A stretch of 8,521 nt of DNA from an uncultured Neisseria sp. (lineage in GTDB: Bacteria; Pseudomonadota; Gammaproteobacteria; Burkholderiales; Neisseriaceae): positions 1 to 8,521 of the forward strand of contig CALFOA010000203.1 of NCBI GenBank assembly GCA_937919795.1, given 5' to 3'. Below the pieces are notes generated by a model. The model saw only the letters and a list, made by a program, of their open reading frames with translations. It made no database searches and was not told where the DNA came from. Numbering within the stretch: position 1 is the first letter of the stretch; each line of letters starts with the position of its first letter. The position numbers and the translations under genes are program-made. Shown here piece by piece: positions 1-5,653 of this stretch.

Positions 1-1
1 C

Positions 2-910
2 GACCAAGGCCATCAAGCGAATGCCTTGCGTTAACACCTGATCTTGCTCCTGCCACCTGATCACGCCGCTCATCGACACCAACCCGAAGCCCACCAAACC
101 GCCGAAAATCATCGATTCGGTCCAGATTTGTACCACCAGCGCGGCGACGATACCGGCGAGTATCAAAGCTTTCTGCCACATCATCAGCGGCTGCGCGGGC
201 ATGTTTTCAGACAGGCCTTCTACCGGCGTATCCTGATAGTAGCGCTTTTTGCGGTAGCTGAACAGCAAAGCAATCACCACGCCGATTAACATCCCGGCAG
301 ACGGTATCAGCATGGCCGGGGTGGCGATATCGGGGGTTACGCTGAAGCCCTGCGCCGCTCCGGCTTTATTGATGTTGGTGATCATGATGTCGTTCAGATA
401 AACCACCCCATAGCCGATGGGGAAAGTCATGTACATCACAATCAGCGAAAAAGTGATGGCGCAGGCCACTGCACGGCGGTCGAGCTGCAATTTATTCATC
501 ACATGCAACAGCGGCGGAATCAGAATCGGGATAAACGCGATGTGCACCGGAATCACCGTCTCCGCCGCAAAGCCCACCAAAATCAAACCGGCAAACAGCG
601 CCCACTTAATCGAAGCGGCCGATTTGCCGACTTCTGCATTGTGGTTCACTTTAGCGATTAGCCAACCGGAAAGCTGCTGTGTCACACCGGTGCGCGACAG
701 CACCACCGCAAACGCACCGAGCGTGGCATAAGCCAGCGCCACCGGCGCACCGCCGCCCAAGCCTTTATTGAACACCTCCACAATGGTTTTGATGTCCATC
801 CCCGCAAGTAAACCTGCCGTTATCGCCCCAACCATCAGCGACAACACCACCGACACCCGCATCAAGCTCAAAGCCATCACCAAAACCACTGCCACAATAA
901 CCGAATTCAT
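2..910 (-). CDS. Na+/H+ antiporter-family membrane transporter (NhaC-like, YuiF/HI_0325 type), 3' end outside the window
   Basis: An open frame of 303 codons runs leftward from ATG at 910-908 to the window edge without a stop, so only the N-terminal two thirds or so are seen (the family is usually around 430-440 residues). The translation is strongly hydrophobic, with many predicted membrane helices. It begins MNSVIVAVVLVMALSLMRVS and continues with a glycine-rich GLGGGAPVALAYATLGAFAV segment near residues 53-72. That layout matches the Na_H_antiport_2 plus Na_H_antiporter families (YuiF of Bacillus, HI_0325 of Haemophilus). A GGAG lies three bases before the ATG. The likely role is ion-coupled inner-membrane transport. 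The substrate cannot be read from sequence, and some NhaC-superfamily relatives are thought to carry amino acids. It lies downstream of luxS on the same strand, separated by a hairpin. Family call fairly sure, substrate unknown. Confidence 0.8.
   Translation of the reverse strand, partial: MNSVIVAVVLVMALSLMRVSVVLSLMVGAITAGLLAGMDIKTIVEVFNKGLGGGAPVALAYATLGAFAVVLSRTGVTQQLSGWLIAKVNHNAEVGKSAASIKWALFAGLILVGFAAETVIPVHIAFIPILIPPLLHVMNKLQLDRRAVACAITFSLIVMYMTFPIGYGVVYLNDIMITNINKAGAAQGFSVTPDIATPAMLIPSAGMLIGVVIALLFSYRKKRYYQDTPVEGLSENMPAQPLMMWQKALILAGIVAALVVQIWTESMIFGGLVGFGLVSMSGVIRWQEQDQVLTQGIRLMALV
206..217 (-). repeat. Near-match DNA uptake sequence inside the antiporter gene
   Basis: TTCAGACAGGCC matches the reverse complement of the TGCCTGTCTGAA uptake sequence at 11 of 12 positions, the first base of the DUS being changed. 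It lies in the coding frame, where it encodes part of GLSEN in a hydrophilic loop. It may be a decayed or weakly active uptake signal. Confidence 0.5.
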
Positions 911-952
911 ACGCTCCAACCTAAATAAATACTGCTTTATCAGTAACGAACG

Positions 953-986
953 AATGCCTGTCTGAAAAACTTTTCAGACAGGCATT
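953..986 (-). terminator. DUS inverted pair, probable terminator after luxS
   Basis: Two exact DUS copies face each other, TGCCTGTCTGAA at 955-966 and its complement at 973-984. Together they give a stem of about 15-16 base pairs (953-968 with 971-986) closed by an A/T-rich loop. It sits 20 bases past the luxS stop and before the antiporter start at 910. Closely spaced inverted DUS pairs are well known in Neisseria as transcription terminators. The T-rich tail is better on the plus-strand side (TTTATTAATAT) than on the luxS side (TTCGTTCG), so termination of luxS may be only partial. Confidence 0.65.
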
Positions 987-1005
987 TATTAATATAAAAA
1001 CAAAA

Positions 1006-1512
1006 TCAAGCGTTTAACAAGCTTTCATCCAACGTTAAATCATCGTTTTTGTTCACCTGAATTTTACGCTCCAGCACATCACGGGCAATATTTTGCGCTT
1101 CCAGCAAAGAATGCATCTGGAACGTACCGCACTGATATTCGTTCAACTCCGGAATCTTGCTCTGATCCTGCACGTTCAACACATCCTGCATCGACGCGAG
1201 CCAAGCATCGGCCACCGCTTTTTCATCGGGCGTACCAATCAAGCTCATGTAAAAACCAGTGCGGCAACCCATCGGCGAAATATCGATGATTTCCACCGCC
1301 GCGCCGTTCAGGTGGTCGCGCATAAAACCGGCAAACAAATGCTCCAGCGTATGAATGCCTTTTTCCGACAAAATTTCCTGATTCGGCACACAAAAGCGCA
1401 AATCATAAACCGTAATATCGTCACCTTTGGGCGTGCGCATGGTTTTCGCAATCCGCACCGCCGGCGCGTGCATACGGGTATGGTCAACTTTAAAGCTGTC
1501 TAACAAGGGCAT
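1006..1512 (-). CDS. luxS: S-ribosylhomocysteine lyase LuxS
   Basis: LuxS cleaves S-ribosylhomocysteine to homocysteine and 4,5-dihydroxy-2,3-pentanedione, the precursor of autoinducer AI-2, in the activated methyl cycle of the cytoplasm. The 168-residue product begins [20 protein letters not shown], as typical LuxS does. It shows the metal site HTLEH (His54, His58), the third ligand Cys128 in ELNEYQCGT, and the catalytic Cys83 in [10 protein letters not shown]. Length is normal and no key residue is missing. The frame stays open for 25 more codons upstream to an ATG at 1587. The start at 1512 is preferred because the family begins MPLLDS and AAGGA lies eight bases before it. No pfs gene is visible. 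The gene stands alone with its own upstream region and ends in a DUS hairpin. Confidence 0.97.
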   Translation of the reverse strand: MPLLDSFKVDHTRMHAPAVRIAKTMRTPKGDDITVYDLRFCVPNQEILSEKGIHTLEHLFAGFMRDHLNGAAVEIIDISPMGCRTGFYMSLIGTPDEKAVADAWLASMQDVLNVQDQSKIPELNEYQCGTFQMHSLLEAQNIARDVLERKIQVNKNDDLTLDESLLNA

Positions 1513-1549
1513 AACAGATTTCCTTTTCGTAATATAATGTTCAGGCGTA

Positions 1550-1558
1550 ATGATAACA
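1550..1558 (-). promoter_or_regulatory. Candidate extended -10 promoter for luxS
   Basis: On the minus strand the sequence reads TGTTATCAT, a TGn element joined to a TATCAT -10 hexamer about 38 bases upstream of the luxS start codon. No good -35 hexamer is present at the usual distance. Suggestive only. Confidence 0.3.
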
Positions 1559-1597
1559 CCCTTCGCCTTCACTATGTACCGCAGCACCGCCGATTGT

Positions 1598-1609
1598 TTC
1601 AGACAGGCA
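1598..1609 (-). repeat. DNA uptake sequence, exact
   Basis: This is an exact copy of TGCCTGTCTGAA read on the minus strand, single and not part of a hairpin, upstream of luxS. It also matches the longer 14-base form ATGCCTGTCTGAAA. Confidence 0.9.
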
Positions 1610-1762
1610 TAATATGCAAGTGTTGTGTTTTCACACCAACATTTATCCCTTCACACTGATTTATCATCCCTAAAACATCCAAAATAATTTACATAAAAAC
1701 AATAACTTTATTTATTAATAATTCTTGCTGTTTTTACCGCTCACTCATTATCACCTTAGCCT

Positions 1763-1774
1763 TTCAGACAGGCA
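1763..1774 (-). repeat. DNA uptake sequence, exact
   Basis: This is an exact minus-strand copy of TGCCTGTCTGAA in the intergenic region, 80 bases before the Nudix start. It is unpaired, so a terminator role is unlikely and uptake signalling during transformation is the probable function. Confidence 0.9.
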
Positions 1775-1816
1775 TTTACACCCATCATCCCATTTCATTC
1801 CACATCATTGTGATTT

Positions 1817-1825
1817 TGCTAGAAT
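1817..1825 (+). promoter_or_regulatory. Extended -10 promoter of the Nudix gene
   Basis: TGCTAGAAT combines a TGn motif with a TAGAAT -10 hexamer. Transcription would start near 1832, giving a leader of about 22 bases before ATG 1854. No clear -35 is visible, as is common for extended -10 promoters. Its position also argues against the upstream in-frame start codons. Confidence 0.5.
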
Positions 1826-1853
1826 AGTGTTTTGGCTAACTTTCTTTCAGATA

Positions 1854-2738
1854 ATGATTTCACCCGCTTTTTCCCGTCGCCTAACCCGAGCCGAGCAAGA
1901 TGCCTTATGGCAGCGGGTCGGCCAACAGTTTGCCCTCAATCCGGCAGACTGGTTTCCGCTCGTACTCAACGATATTCCCTTAGGTTTCCTGAACCAAAAG
2001 TGGCGCGAACTTTTAGCGCAAGATTGGCCGCAAACCCGGCTGCAAGCCTATCAAAACGGTTTGGCACTCAACGCCGACAACTGGTTCAGCATGGGCGACC
2101 AACTACAACACATCGCCCGCACTTGGTGCGATTTGGGGCTGTTCGACGGCTGGCGCAACGAACAATTTGATGTTTATCACCAGCAAAAGCCCTTGTTTTC
2201 GCTGGAACGCGCCGCCTTTCGCGTATTTGGTCTGCAAAGCCACGCCATCCACATCAACGGCCTCACCGAACACAACGGCCACTGGCAACTCTGGATTGCC
2301 CGCCGCAGCCCCTTAAAAGCCGTCGATCCCAACAAACTGGATAACTTGGTCGGCGGCGGCATCGCCAGCGGCGAGAGTGCCTCAGTAGCCATGCAGCGCG
2401 AAGGCTGGGAGGAAGCCGGTTTAGCCGAATCACTGTTGCAAGCGCAGGTTTGCCAGAGCAAACACCTCAGCCTGCGCCCGGTCGCCCGCGGCCTGCACCG
2501 CGAATGTCTGCACATTTTCGATGTGGTACTGGAAGCAGGCTACCAGCCGGAAAATCAAGACGGCGAAGTGGCCGAATTCCAACTGATGCCGCTGGAAGAC
2601 GTTGTCAGCGCCTTGCAGCAAGGTTTGTTTATGAACGATGCACTGGTGACTTCGCTGGATTTATTCCACCGCCATCACCTCTTGGATGCCGACCATCCGC
2701 TCACCCAATGGCTGGAACAGAAAAAGCTTCCGTTCTGA
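1854..2738 (+). CDS. Nudix hydrolase with DUF4743 N-terminal domain (probable damaged-thiamine-diphosphate phosphatase)
   Basis: The 294-residue product has an N-terminal domain of about 130 residues resembling DUF4743, followed by a Nudix fold. The Nudix box lies at residues 168-190: GGIASGE, seven residues, then REGWEEAGL, with the metal-binding glutamates Glu183, Glu186 and Glu187 all present. Gly184 stands where a bulky aliphatic residue is usual. DUF4743 Nudix enzymes of plants, yeast (fused in thiamine pyrophosphokinase) and bacteria are reported to turn toxic oxo- and oxythiamine diphosphates into monophosphates, so a thiamine-repair role is inferred. The frame is open upstream to 1725, but that extension crosses the likely promoter and has no family resemblance. 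ATG 1854 is therefore preferred although its Shine-Dalgarno is poor. It is a single-gene unit. Confidence 0.85.
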   Translation: MISPAFSRRLTRAEQDALWQRVGQQFALNPADWFPLVLNDIPLGFLNQKWRELLAQDWPQTRLQAYQNGLALNADNWFSMGDQLQHIARTWCDLGLFDGWRNEQFDVYHQQKPLFSLERAAFRVFGLQSHAIHINGLTEHNGHWQLWIARRSPLKAVDPNKLDNLVGGGIASGESASVAMQREGWEEAGLAESLLQAQVCQSKHLSLRPVARGLHRECLHIFDVVLEAGYQPENQDGEVAEFQLMPLEDVVSALQQGLFMNDALVTSLDLFHRHHLLDADHPLTQWLEQKKLPF

Positions 2739-2779
2739 TATAAATCAGTATTTATCGTTACCGCCCGCGCTTCAGAATC

Positions 2780-2808
2780 TTGTTTAGCCCGCGCATTCAT
2801 ACTATGAT
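2780..2808 (+). promoter_or_regulatory. Sigma-70-type promoter of the nadR-hpaC-nadD group
   Basis: TTGTTT at 2780-2785 and TATGAT at 2803-2808 are separated by exactly 17 bases, the best -35/-10 pair in the window. Transcription would begin near 2815, giving a leader of about 63 bases to ATG 2878. Confidence 0.6.
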
Positions 2809-2828
2809 TAAATTACTTGGTTAATAAC
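2807..2828. promoter_or_regulatory. Candidate MarR-type operator overlapping the -10 and start site
   Basis: An imperfect 19-base inverted repeat (2807-2825, arms ATTAA and TTAAT) overlaps a perfect small palindrome GTTAATAAC (2820-2828). Both fall on the predicted -10 and transcription start, where an autorepressing MarR protein would be expected to bind. Neisserial NadR sites are AT-rich and of this general character, but I cannot match a defined consensus. Confidence 0.35.
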
Positions 2829-2833
2829 ATAAC

Positions 2834-2859
2834 GCTACATTGGATAGCGGCAAAGCCGC
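2834..2859 (+). other. Alternative small hairpins in the nadR leader
   Basis: GCGGC-AAA-GCCGC (2847-2859) forms a tight five-pair hairpin just upstream of the AAGGAA ribosome site. GCTA (2834-2837) can also pair with TAGC (2845-2848), which overlaps the first hairpin by two bases, so only one can form. A leader effect is possible but unproven. Confidence 0.3.
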
Positions 2860-2877
2860 ACAGCAAGGAAACTACCC

Positions 2878-3318
2878 ATGTCAAACAACACGCCTAAACA
2901 CGTCTCGCTGAACATCACCCTGATTCAAGCGCGCGAAGCTTTGATGACCCATTTCCGCCCGCTTCTCAACGATGCCGGCATCACCGACCAACAATGGCGC
3001 ATCATCCGCCTGCTGGCCGAAAACGGCACCTTAGACTTTCAAGACTTGGCCAATCAAGCCTGTATTCTGGGCCCCAGTCTTACCGGCATCCTCACCCGCT
3101 TGGAAAAAGCCAATCTATTGGTACGCTTAAAACCCTCCAACGACCAACGCCGCGTCTTCCTGAAGCTTACCGACGGCGGCCAGCAGCTCTACTCCGATAT
3201 CTGCTCACAAGTCGATCAGCGTTACGACCAAATCGAAACCTTGCTGTCGCCTGAAAAACTGGCACAACTCACCGCATTACTTGGCGATTTGATTGCTATC
3301 GGGCAAAATGGCGAGTAA
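2878..3318 (+). CDS. nadR: MarR-family transcriptional regulator, NadR/FarR/HpaR type
   Basis: The 146-residue protein closely resembles meningococcal NadR (also called FarR, NMB1843) and enterobacterial HpaR, which lose DNA affinity on binding 4-hydroxyphenylacetate. It is a winged-helix dimer. Residues matching the NadR ligand pocket as I recall it are kept: Ser10, Asn12, Asp37, Trp40, Arg44 and Tyr116. The helix-turn-helix spans about 52-80 and the wing RLKPSNDQRRVFLKL about 83-97. One oddity: the recognition-helix stretch reads ACILGPSLTG, with Gly65 where NadR and HpaR have Arg. AAGGAA eight bases before the ATG is a good ribosome site. It heads a group with hpaC (20-base gap) and nadD. 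This NadR is the Neisseria adhesin A regulator and is unrelated to the enteric NAD repressor of the same name. Confidence 0.9.
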   Translation: MSNNTPKHVSLNITLIQAREALMTHFRPLLNDAGITDQQWRIIRLLAENGTLDFQDLANQACILGPSLTGILTRLEKANLLVRLKPSNDQRRVFLKLTDGGQQLYSDICSQVDQRYDQIETLLSPEKLAQLTALLGDLIAIGQNGE

Positions 3319-3338
3319 TTCCCATTTTTAGCCCGTTT

Positions 3339-3842
3339 ATGATGAATTCTTCACCTCAGCAAATCTTCCGCAACGCCATGGCCGCCTGCGCCGCCGGCAT
3401 TCACGTGATCACCACCGACGGCCCGGCCGGGCGCTACGGCATCACCATGACCGCCGTCGCCCCGGTTACCGACGAGCCGCCCACCGTGATGCTGTGCATC
3501 AACCGCAGCGCCCACATTCTGCCCATCCTGCAACAAAACCGTGGCCTGTGCATTAATGTCCTCTCCTCCTCGCAACAAGATGTAGCCGAACATTTTGCCG
3601 GCATGACCGCCCTCTCGCCGGAAGAGCGTTTCGAATATCACATCTGGCACCGCGGCCAAAGTGGTCAATGGCAAGTAGAAGGCGCGCTGGCGCATCTACA
3701 CTGCACCATCGAGCAGGAACACACCGTCGGCACCCACCAAGTACTTTATGTCAGCGTCAACGAAATCCTAATGGGTTTGTCCGCCACTGAAGAAACGCCC
3801 GCGTTGGTGTATTTCCGCCGCAACTTTATGTCGCTGCCCTAG
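3339..3842 (+). CDS. hpaC: 4-hydroxyphenylacetate 3-monooxygenase reductase component (NADH:flavin reductase) HpaC
   Basis: HpaC-type enzymes use NADH to reduce FMN or FAD and hand the free reduced flavin to the monooxygenase HpaB. The 167-residue product has the flavin-reductase split-barrel features of HpaC: GITMTAV near residues 34-40, PPTVMLCINRSA at 47-58, HFAGMT at 85-90 followed by the EERF segment, GTHQVLYVSVNEI at 131-143, and a YFRRNF end. Length matches E. coli HpaC (about 170). The start is the first of two adjacent ATG codons (3339, 3342). No clear Shine-Dalgarno precedes it, so it may depend on translation of nadR 20 bases upstream. No hpaB is visible here. Placement behind a 4-hydroxyphenylacetate-responsive regulator supports the assignment, though it could serve another flavin-dependent partner. 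Confidence 0.88.
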   Translation: MMNSSPQQIFRNAMAACAAGIHVITTDGPAGRYGITMTAVAPVTDEPPTVMLCINRSAHILPILQQNRGLCINVLSSSQQDVAEHFAGMTALSPEERFEYHIWHRGQSGQWQVEGALAHLHCTIEQEHTVGTHQVLYVSVNEILMGLSATEETPALVYFRRNFMSLP

Positions 3843-3871
3843 CCGCTCTATACCAAACCACGGAGTCTGCC

Positions 3872-4489
3872 ATGCAAAAAATCGGTTTATTCGGCGGCAC
3901 GTTCGATCCCATCCACAACGGCCACCTCCACATCGCCCGCGCCTTTGCCGACGAGCTTTCATTAGAAAGCGTGATTTTCCTGCCCGCCGGCGATCCCTAT
4001 CACAAAACCCATCAGCGTACCGCAGCCCATCACCGGCTGGCGATGACCGAACTGGCCATCACTCACGACGAGCGTTTTGCCGCCAGCGATTGCGACATGG
4101 TGCGTGAAGGGGCAACTTACACCTTTGATACCGTCCAGATTTTCCGCCAAGTATTCCCGCAAGCACGGCTCTACTGGCTGCTGGGTATGGATAGCCTGCT
4201 GCAACTGCACACCTGGAGCCGTTGGCAACAATTGGTGAAACAAATCGACATCGCGGTTGCCGTGCGCGAAGGAGAACACCTCAACCAAGCGGCGCGCGAG
4301 TTACACGGCTGGATAGGCCAAGCGCTGCAAGACGGCAGCTTGCACCTGTTACAAGCGCCGCCGCATACCGTGAGCTCAACCGACATCCGCGAAAAAGCGC
4401 GACGCGGCGAAGACATCAGCCAACTGGTCGCCCCTGCCGTTGCCGACTATATTGCCCAACATCATTTATATAGCGGAACCTCTACTTAA
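3872..4489 (+). CDS. nadD: Nicotinate-nucleotide adenylyltransferase NadD
   Basis: NadD joins nicotinate mononucleotide and ATP to give nicotinate adenine dinucleotide, the essential penultimate step of NAD synthesis in the cytoplasm. The 205-residue protein starts with the nucleotidyltransferase signature GLFGGTFDPIHNGHL (residues 5-19), including the HxGH motif His15-His18. It also has YTFDT at 83-87, LLGMDSLLQLHTW at 103-115 and the ISSTxIR-like SSTDIR at 168-173. The phosphate-binding PPHK is replaced by PYHK (42-45). Length is normal. GGAG seven bases before the ATG supports the start. It follows hpaC by 29 bases and probably shares its transcript. In many bacteria nadD is followed by rsfS and rlmH, but neither is here. 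Confidence 0.95.
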   Translation: MQKIGLFGGTFDPIHNGHLHIARAFADELSLESVIFLPAGDPYHKTHQRTAAHHRLAMTELAITHDERFAASDCDMVREGATYTFDTVQIFRQVFPQARLYWLLGMDSLLQLHTWSRWQQLVKQIDIAVAVREGEHLNQAARELHGWIGQALQDGSLHLLQAPPHTVSSTDIREKARRGEDISQLVAPAVADYIAQHHLYSGTST

Positions 4490-4521
4490 ATTTAAGCTCC
4501 TTTAAGGATGTTGTTTGCGAT

Positions 4522-4544
4522 TGAAGCATGGTGATCATGCTTTA
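4522..4544 (+). other. Hairpin downstream of nadD, possible weak terminator
   Basis: AAGCATG (4524-4530) and CATGCTT (4536-4542) form a perfect seven-pair stem with a five-base loop, extended by one G-U and one A-U pair. The following bases (TATCTCAG) lack a proper U-run, so efficient termination is doubtful. Confidence 0.35.
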
Positions 4545-4567
4545 TCTCAGCGCTTTGATTGAATACT

Positions 4568-4576
4568 TGCTATTTT
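4568..4576 (+). promoter_or_regulatory. Weak candidate extended -10 element for lpxL
   Basis: TGCTATTTT has a TGn followed by a poor -10 hexamer and runs straight into the first DUS. No -35 is seen. If used, transcription would start within the DUS cluster. Low confidence. Confidence 0.2.
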
Positions 4577-4615
4577 TCAGACAGGCATACTCCTGTCTGA
4601 AATGCCTGTCTGAAA
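4575..4615. repeat. DUS triplet forming two mutually exclusive hairpins before lpxL
   Basis: An inverted exact DUS (4576-4587) is followed by a forward near-match missing its first two bases (4590-4601, CTCCTGTCTGAA) and a forward exact DUS (4603-4614). The inverted copy can pair with the near copy (11 pairs, loop CATACT) or with the distal exact copy (14 pairs, 13-base loop), but not both. The longer stem ends at 4615, six bases before the lpxL ATG. It probably acts as the nadD-side terminator and as uptake signals. An effect on lpxL translation is possible. Confidence 0.7.
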
Positions 4616-4621
4616 GAAAAC

Positions 4622-5527
4622 ATGAAATTTGCTTTTAAAATTCTCTATTGGGTACAGCGCCTGCCGTTTGAAATCATTCAATCGTTAGGCGTATTTATCG
4701 GCTGGCTCAGCTATTACTTTGCCCGCCGCCGCCGTCACGTCGGCATGGTTAATCTGAGCAAATGCTACCCGCACTGGTCGGAAAAACAACGTGCCACGCT
4801 GCTGAAAGAACATTTCCGCCAAATGGGCATTTTGCTGATGGAATACGGCCTCTATTGGTATAGCGATCCAGACCGCATCAAAAAACTGGTGCGCTATCAA
4901 GACAAACACCATCTGGACGATGCTCTGGCCGCCGGTGAAAAAGTGATTCTGCTCTATCCGCATTTCACCGCCTTCGAACTGGCGGTTTACGCGCTTAACC
5001 AAGATGTGCCGCTAATCAGCATGTATTCCCATCAAAAAAACAAAGCGATGGACGAACAAATCCTGAAAGGCCGCCACCGCTATAATAATGTCTTCTTAAT
5101 TGGCCGCACCGAAGGCTTGCGCGCCATCATCAAGCAAATGAAAAAAAGCGATGCCCCCTTCCTCTATTTGCCCGATCAAGATTTTGGTGCCAAAGATTCG
5201 GTATTCGTTAATTTCTTCGGCATTCCCACCGCCACCATCCCCGGCCTTAGCCGTATTGCCGCGATGACCGGCGCCAAAGTGATTCCCGCCATTCCTACCC
5301 GCCACGGCGACGGCACCGTCATGCTGCGTTTCTATCCTGCTTGGCAAGACTTTCCCAGCGGCGATCCACTCGCCGATACGCAACGGATGAACGACTTTAT
5401 CGAAGCGCGCGTGCGCGAACACCCTGAACAATACTATTGGCTGCACCGGCGCTTCAAAACCCGCCCGGAAGGCGAGGCCGATTTTTATCAAACTGAAGAG
5501 GATTCGGCTAAAAAGTCTCAAAAATAG
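4622..5527 (+). CDS. lpxL: Lipid A lauroyl acyltransferase, LpxL1/HtrB family
   Basis: This enzyme adds a secondary acyl chain (laurate in meningococcal LpxL1) to lipid A at the cytoplasmic face of the inner membrane, using acyl-ACP. The 301-residue protein has an N-terminal hydrophobic anchor (about residues 5-33), a basic RRRRHVG patch (35-41), the catalytic HX4E motif HFTAFE (His114, Glu119), LYLPDQDFG at 181-189 and a C-terminal YYWLHRRFKTRPEG (271-284). It is very close to meningococcal LpxL1 as I remember it, with an extra tail of about 11 residues rich in Glu, Lys and Ser. The ATG at 4622 fits the family start. No strong Shine-Dalgarno is present, only an A-rich GAAAGAAAAC left by the end of a DUS. 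Two A7 runs lie inside the gene. I assign LpxL1 rather than LpxL2 by overall resemblance. Confidence 0.93.
   Translation: MKFAFKILYWVQRLPFEIIQSLGVFIGWLSYYFARRRRHVGMVNLSKCYPHWSEKQRATLLKEHFRQMGILLMEYGLYWYSDPDRIKKLVRYQDKHHLDDALAAGEKVILLYPHFTAFELAVYALNQDVPLISMYSHQKNKAMDEQILKGRHRYNNVFLIGRTEGLRAIIKQMKKSDAPFLYLPDQDFGAKDSVFVNFFGIPTATIPGLSRIAAMTGAKVIPAIPTRHGDGTVMLRFYPAWQDFPSGDPLADTQRMNDFIEARVREHPEQYYWLHRRFKTRPEGEADFYQTEEDSAKKSQK
5034..5040 (+). repeat. A7 homopolymer in lpxL
   Basis: Seven adenines occupy gene bases 413-419 within the codons for His-Gln-Lys-Asn. A one-base slip would shift the frame just after the catalytic His and truncate the enzyme. Confidence 0.6.
5141..5147 (+). repeat. Second A7 homopolymer in lpxL
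   Basis: Seven adenines directly follow an ATG codon in Met-Lys-Lys-Ser (residues 173-176). It is another possible slippage site about 100 bases after the first. Confidence 0.55.
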
Positions 5528-5577
5528 GCAAAAAACAGCTAATTTTCTATACTTTCCGATAGAATCCATCTGCTCCA

Positions 5578-5599
5578 TGCTATGATGGCAGAACCATCA
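5578..5599 (+). promoter_or_regulatory. Extended -10 promoter overlapping a small palindrome, upstream of the YeaQ-like gene
   Basis: TGCTATGAT (5578-5586) is a TGn plus TATGAT element about 68 bases before the YeaQ-like start. A six-pair inverted repeat, TGATGG-CAGAA-CCATCA (5583-5599), overlaps its 3' half and could be an operator. No U-run follows, so it is not a good terminator for lpxL. No -35 is evident. Confidence 0.35.
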
Positions 5600-5653
5600 G
5601 CGCTCCCGCTGCTATAAAAAATCAACACACATTGTTAACAGAAAGGATACTCC

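Larger units (their letters stand above)
1513..1853. other. 341-base divergent intergenic region between luxS and the Nudix gene
   Basis: This region holds no convincing gene. It is AT-rich, especially 1640-1735, and carries two same-orientation DUS (1598-1609, 1763-1774), a luxS ribosome binding site and candidate promoters for both flanking genes. A weak imperfect inverted repeat lies around 1621-1641 (TGTTG and CAACA arms), with no recognised factor assigned to it. Confidence 0.7.

Noticed and set aside
1093..1503. 136-codon open frame antisense to luxS
   Set aside because: It is a mirror of the luxS coding frame with no ribosome site or recognisable product.
1513..1587. 25-codon N-terminal extension of LuxS
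   Set aside because: LuxS proteins begin MPLLDS, and the Shine-Dalgarno sits before ATG 1512, inside the extension.
1725..1853. 43-codon N-terminal extension of the Nudix protein
   Set aside because: It spans the likely promoter at 1817-1825 and has no family resemblance or ribosome site. ATG 1854 is the better start.
2878..4489. Reading nadR next to nadD as an NAD biosynthesis regulator and its target
   Set aside because: The protein is a MarR-family regulator of the Neisseria adhesin A regulator type, not the enteric NAD-related NadR. The shared name is coincidence.
955..4614. Repeated 12-14 base units as a possible CRISPR or satellite array
   Set aside because: Spacing is irregular, both orientations occur, and the unit is a known uptake sequence. 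There are no spacers or cas genes.
5096..5578. 160-codon open frame antisense to the end of lpxL
   Set aside because: It is a composition-driven shadow of a well-identified gene on the other strand.
5583..5599. TGATGG/CCATCA hairpin as the lpxL terminator
   Set aside because: The stem is only six pairs and no U-run follows. An operator-like palindrome over the -10 is a better reading.
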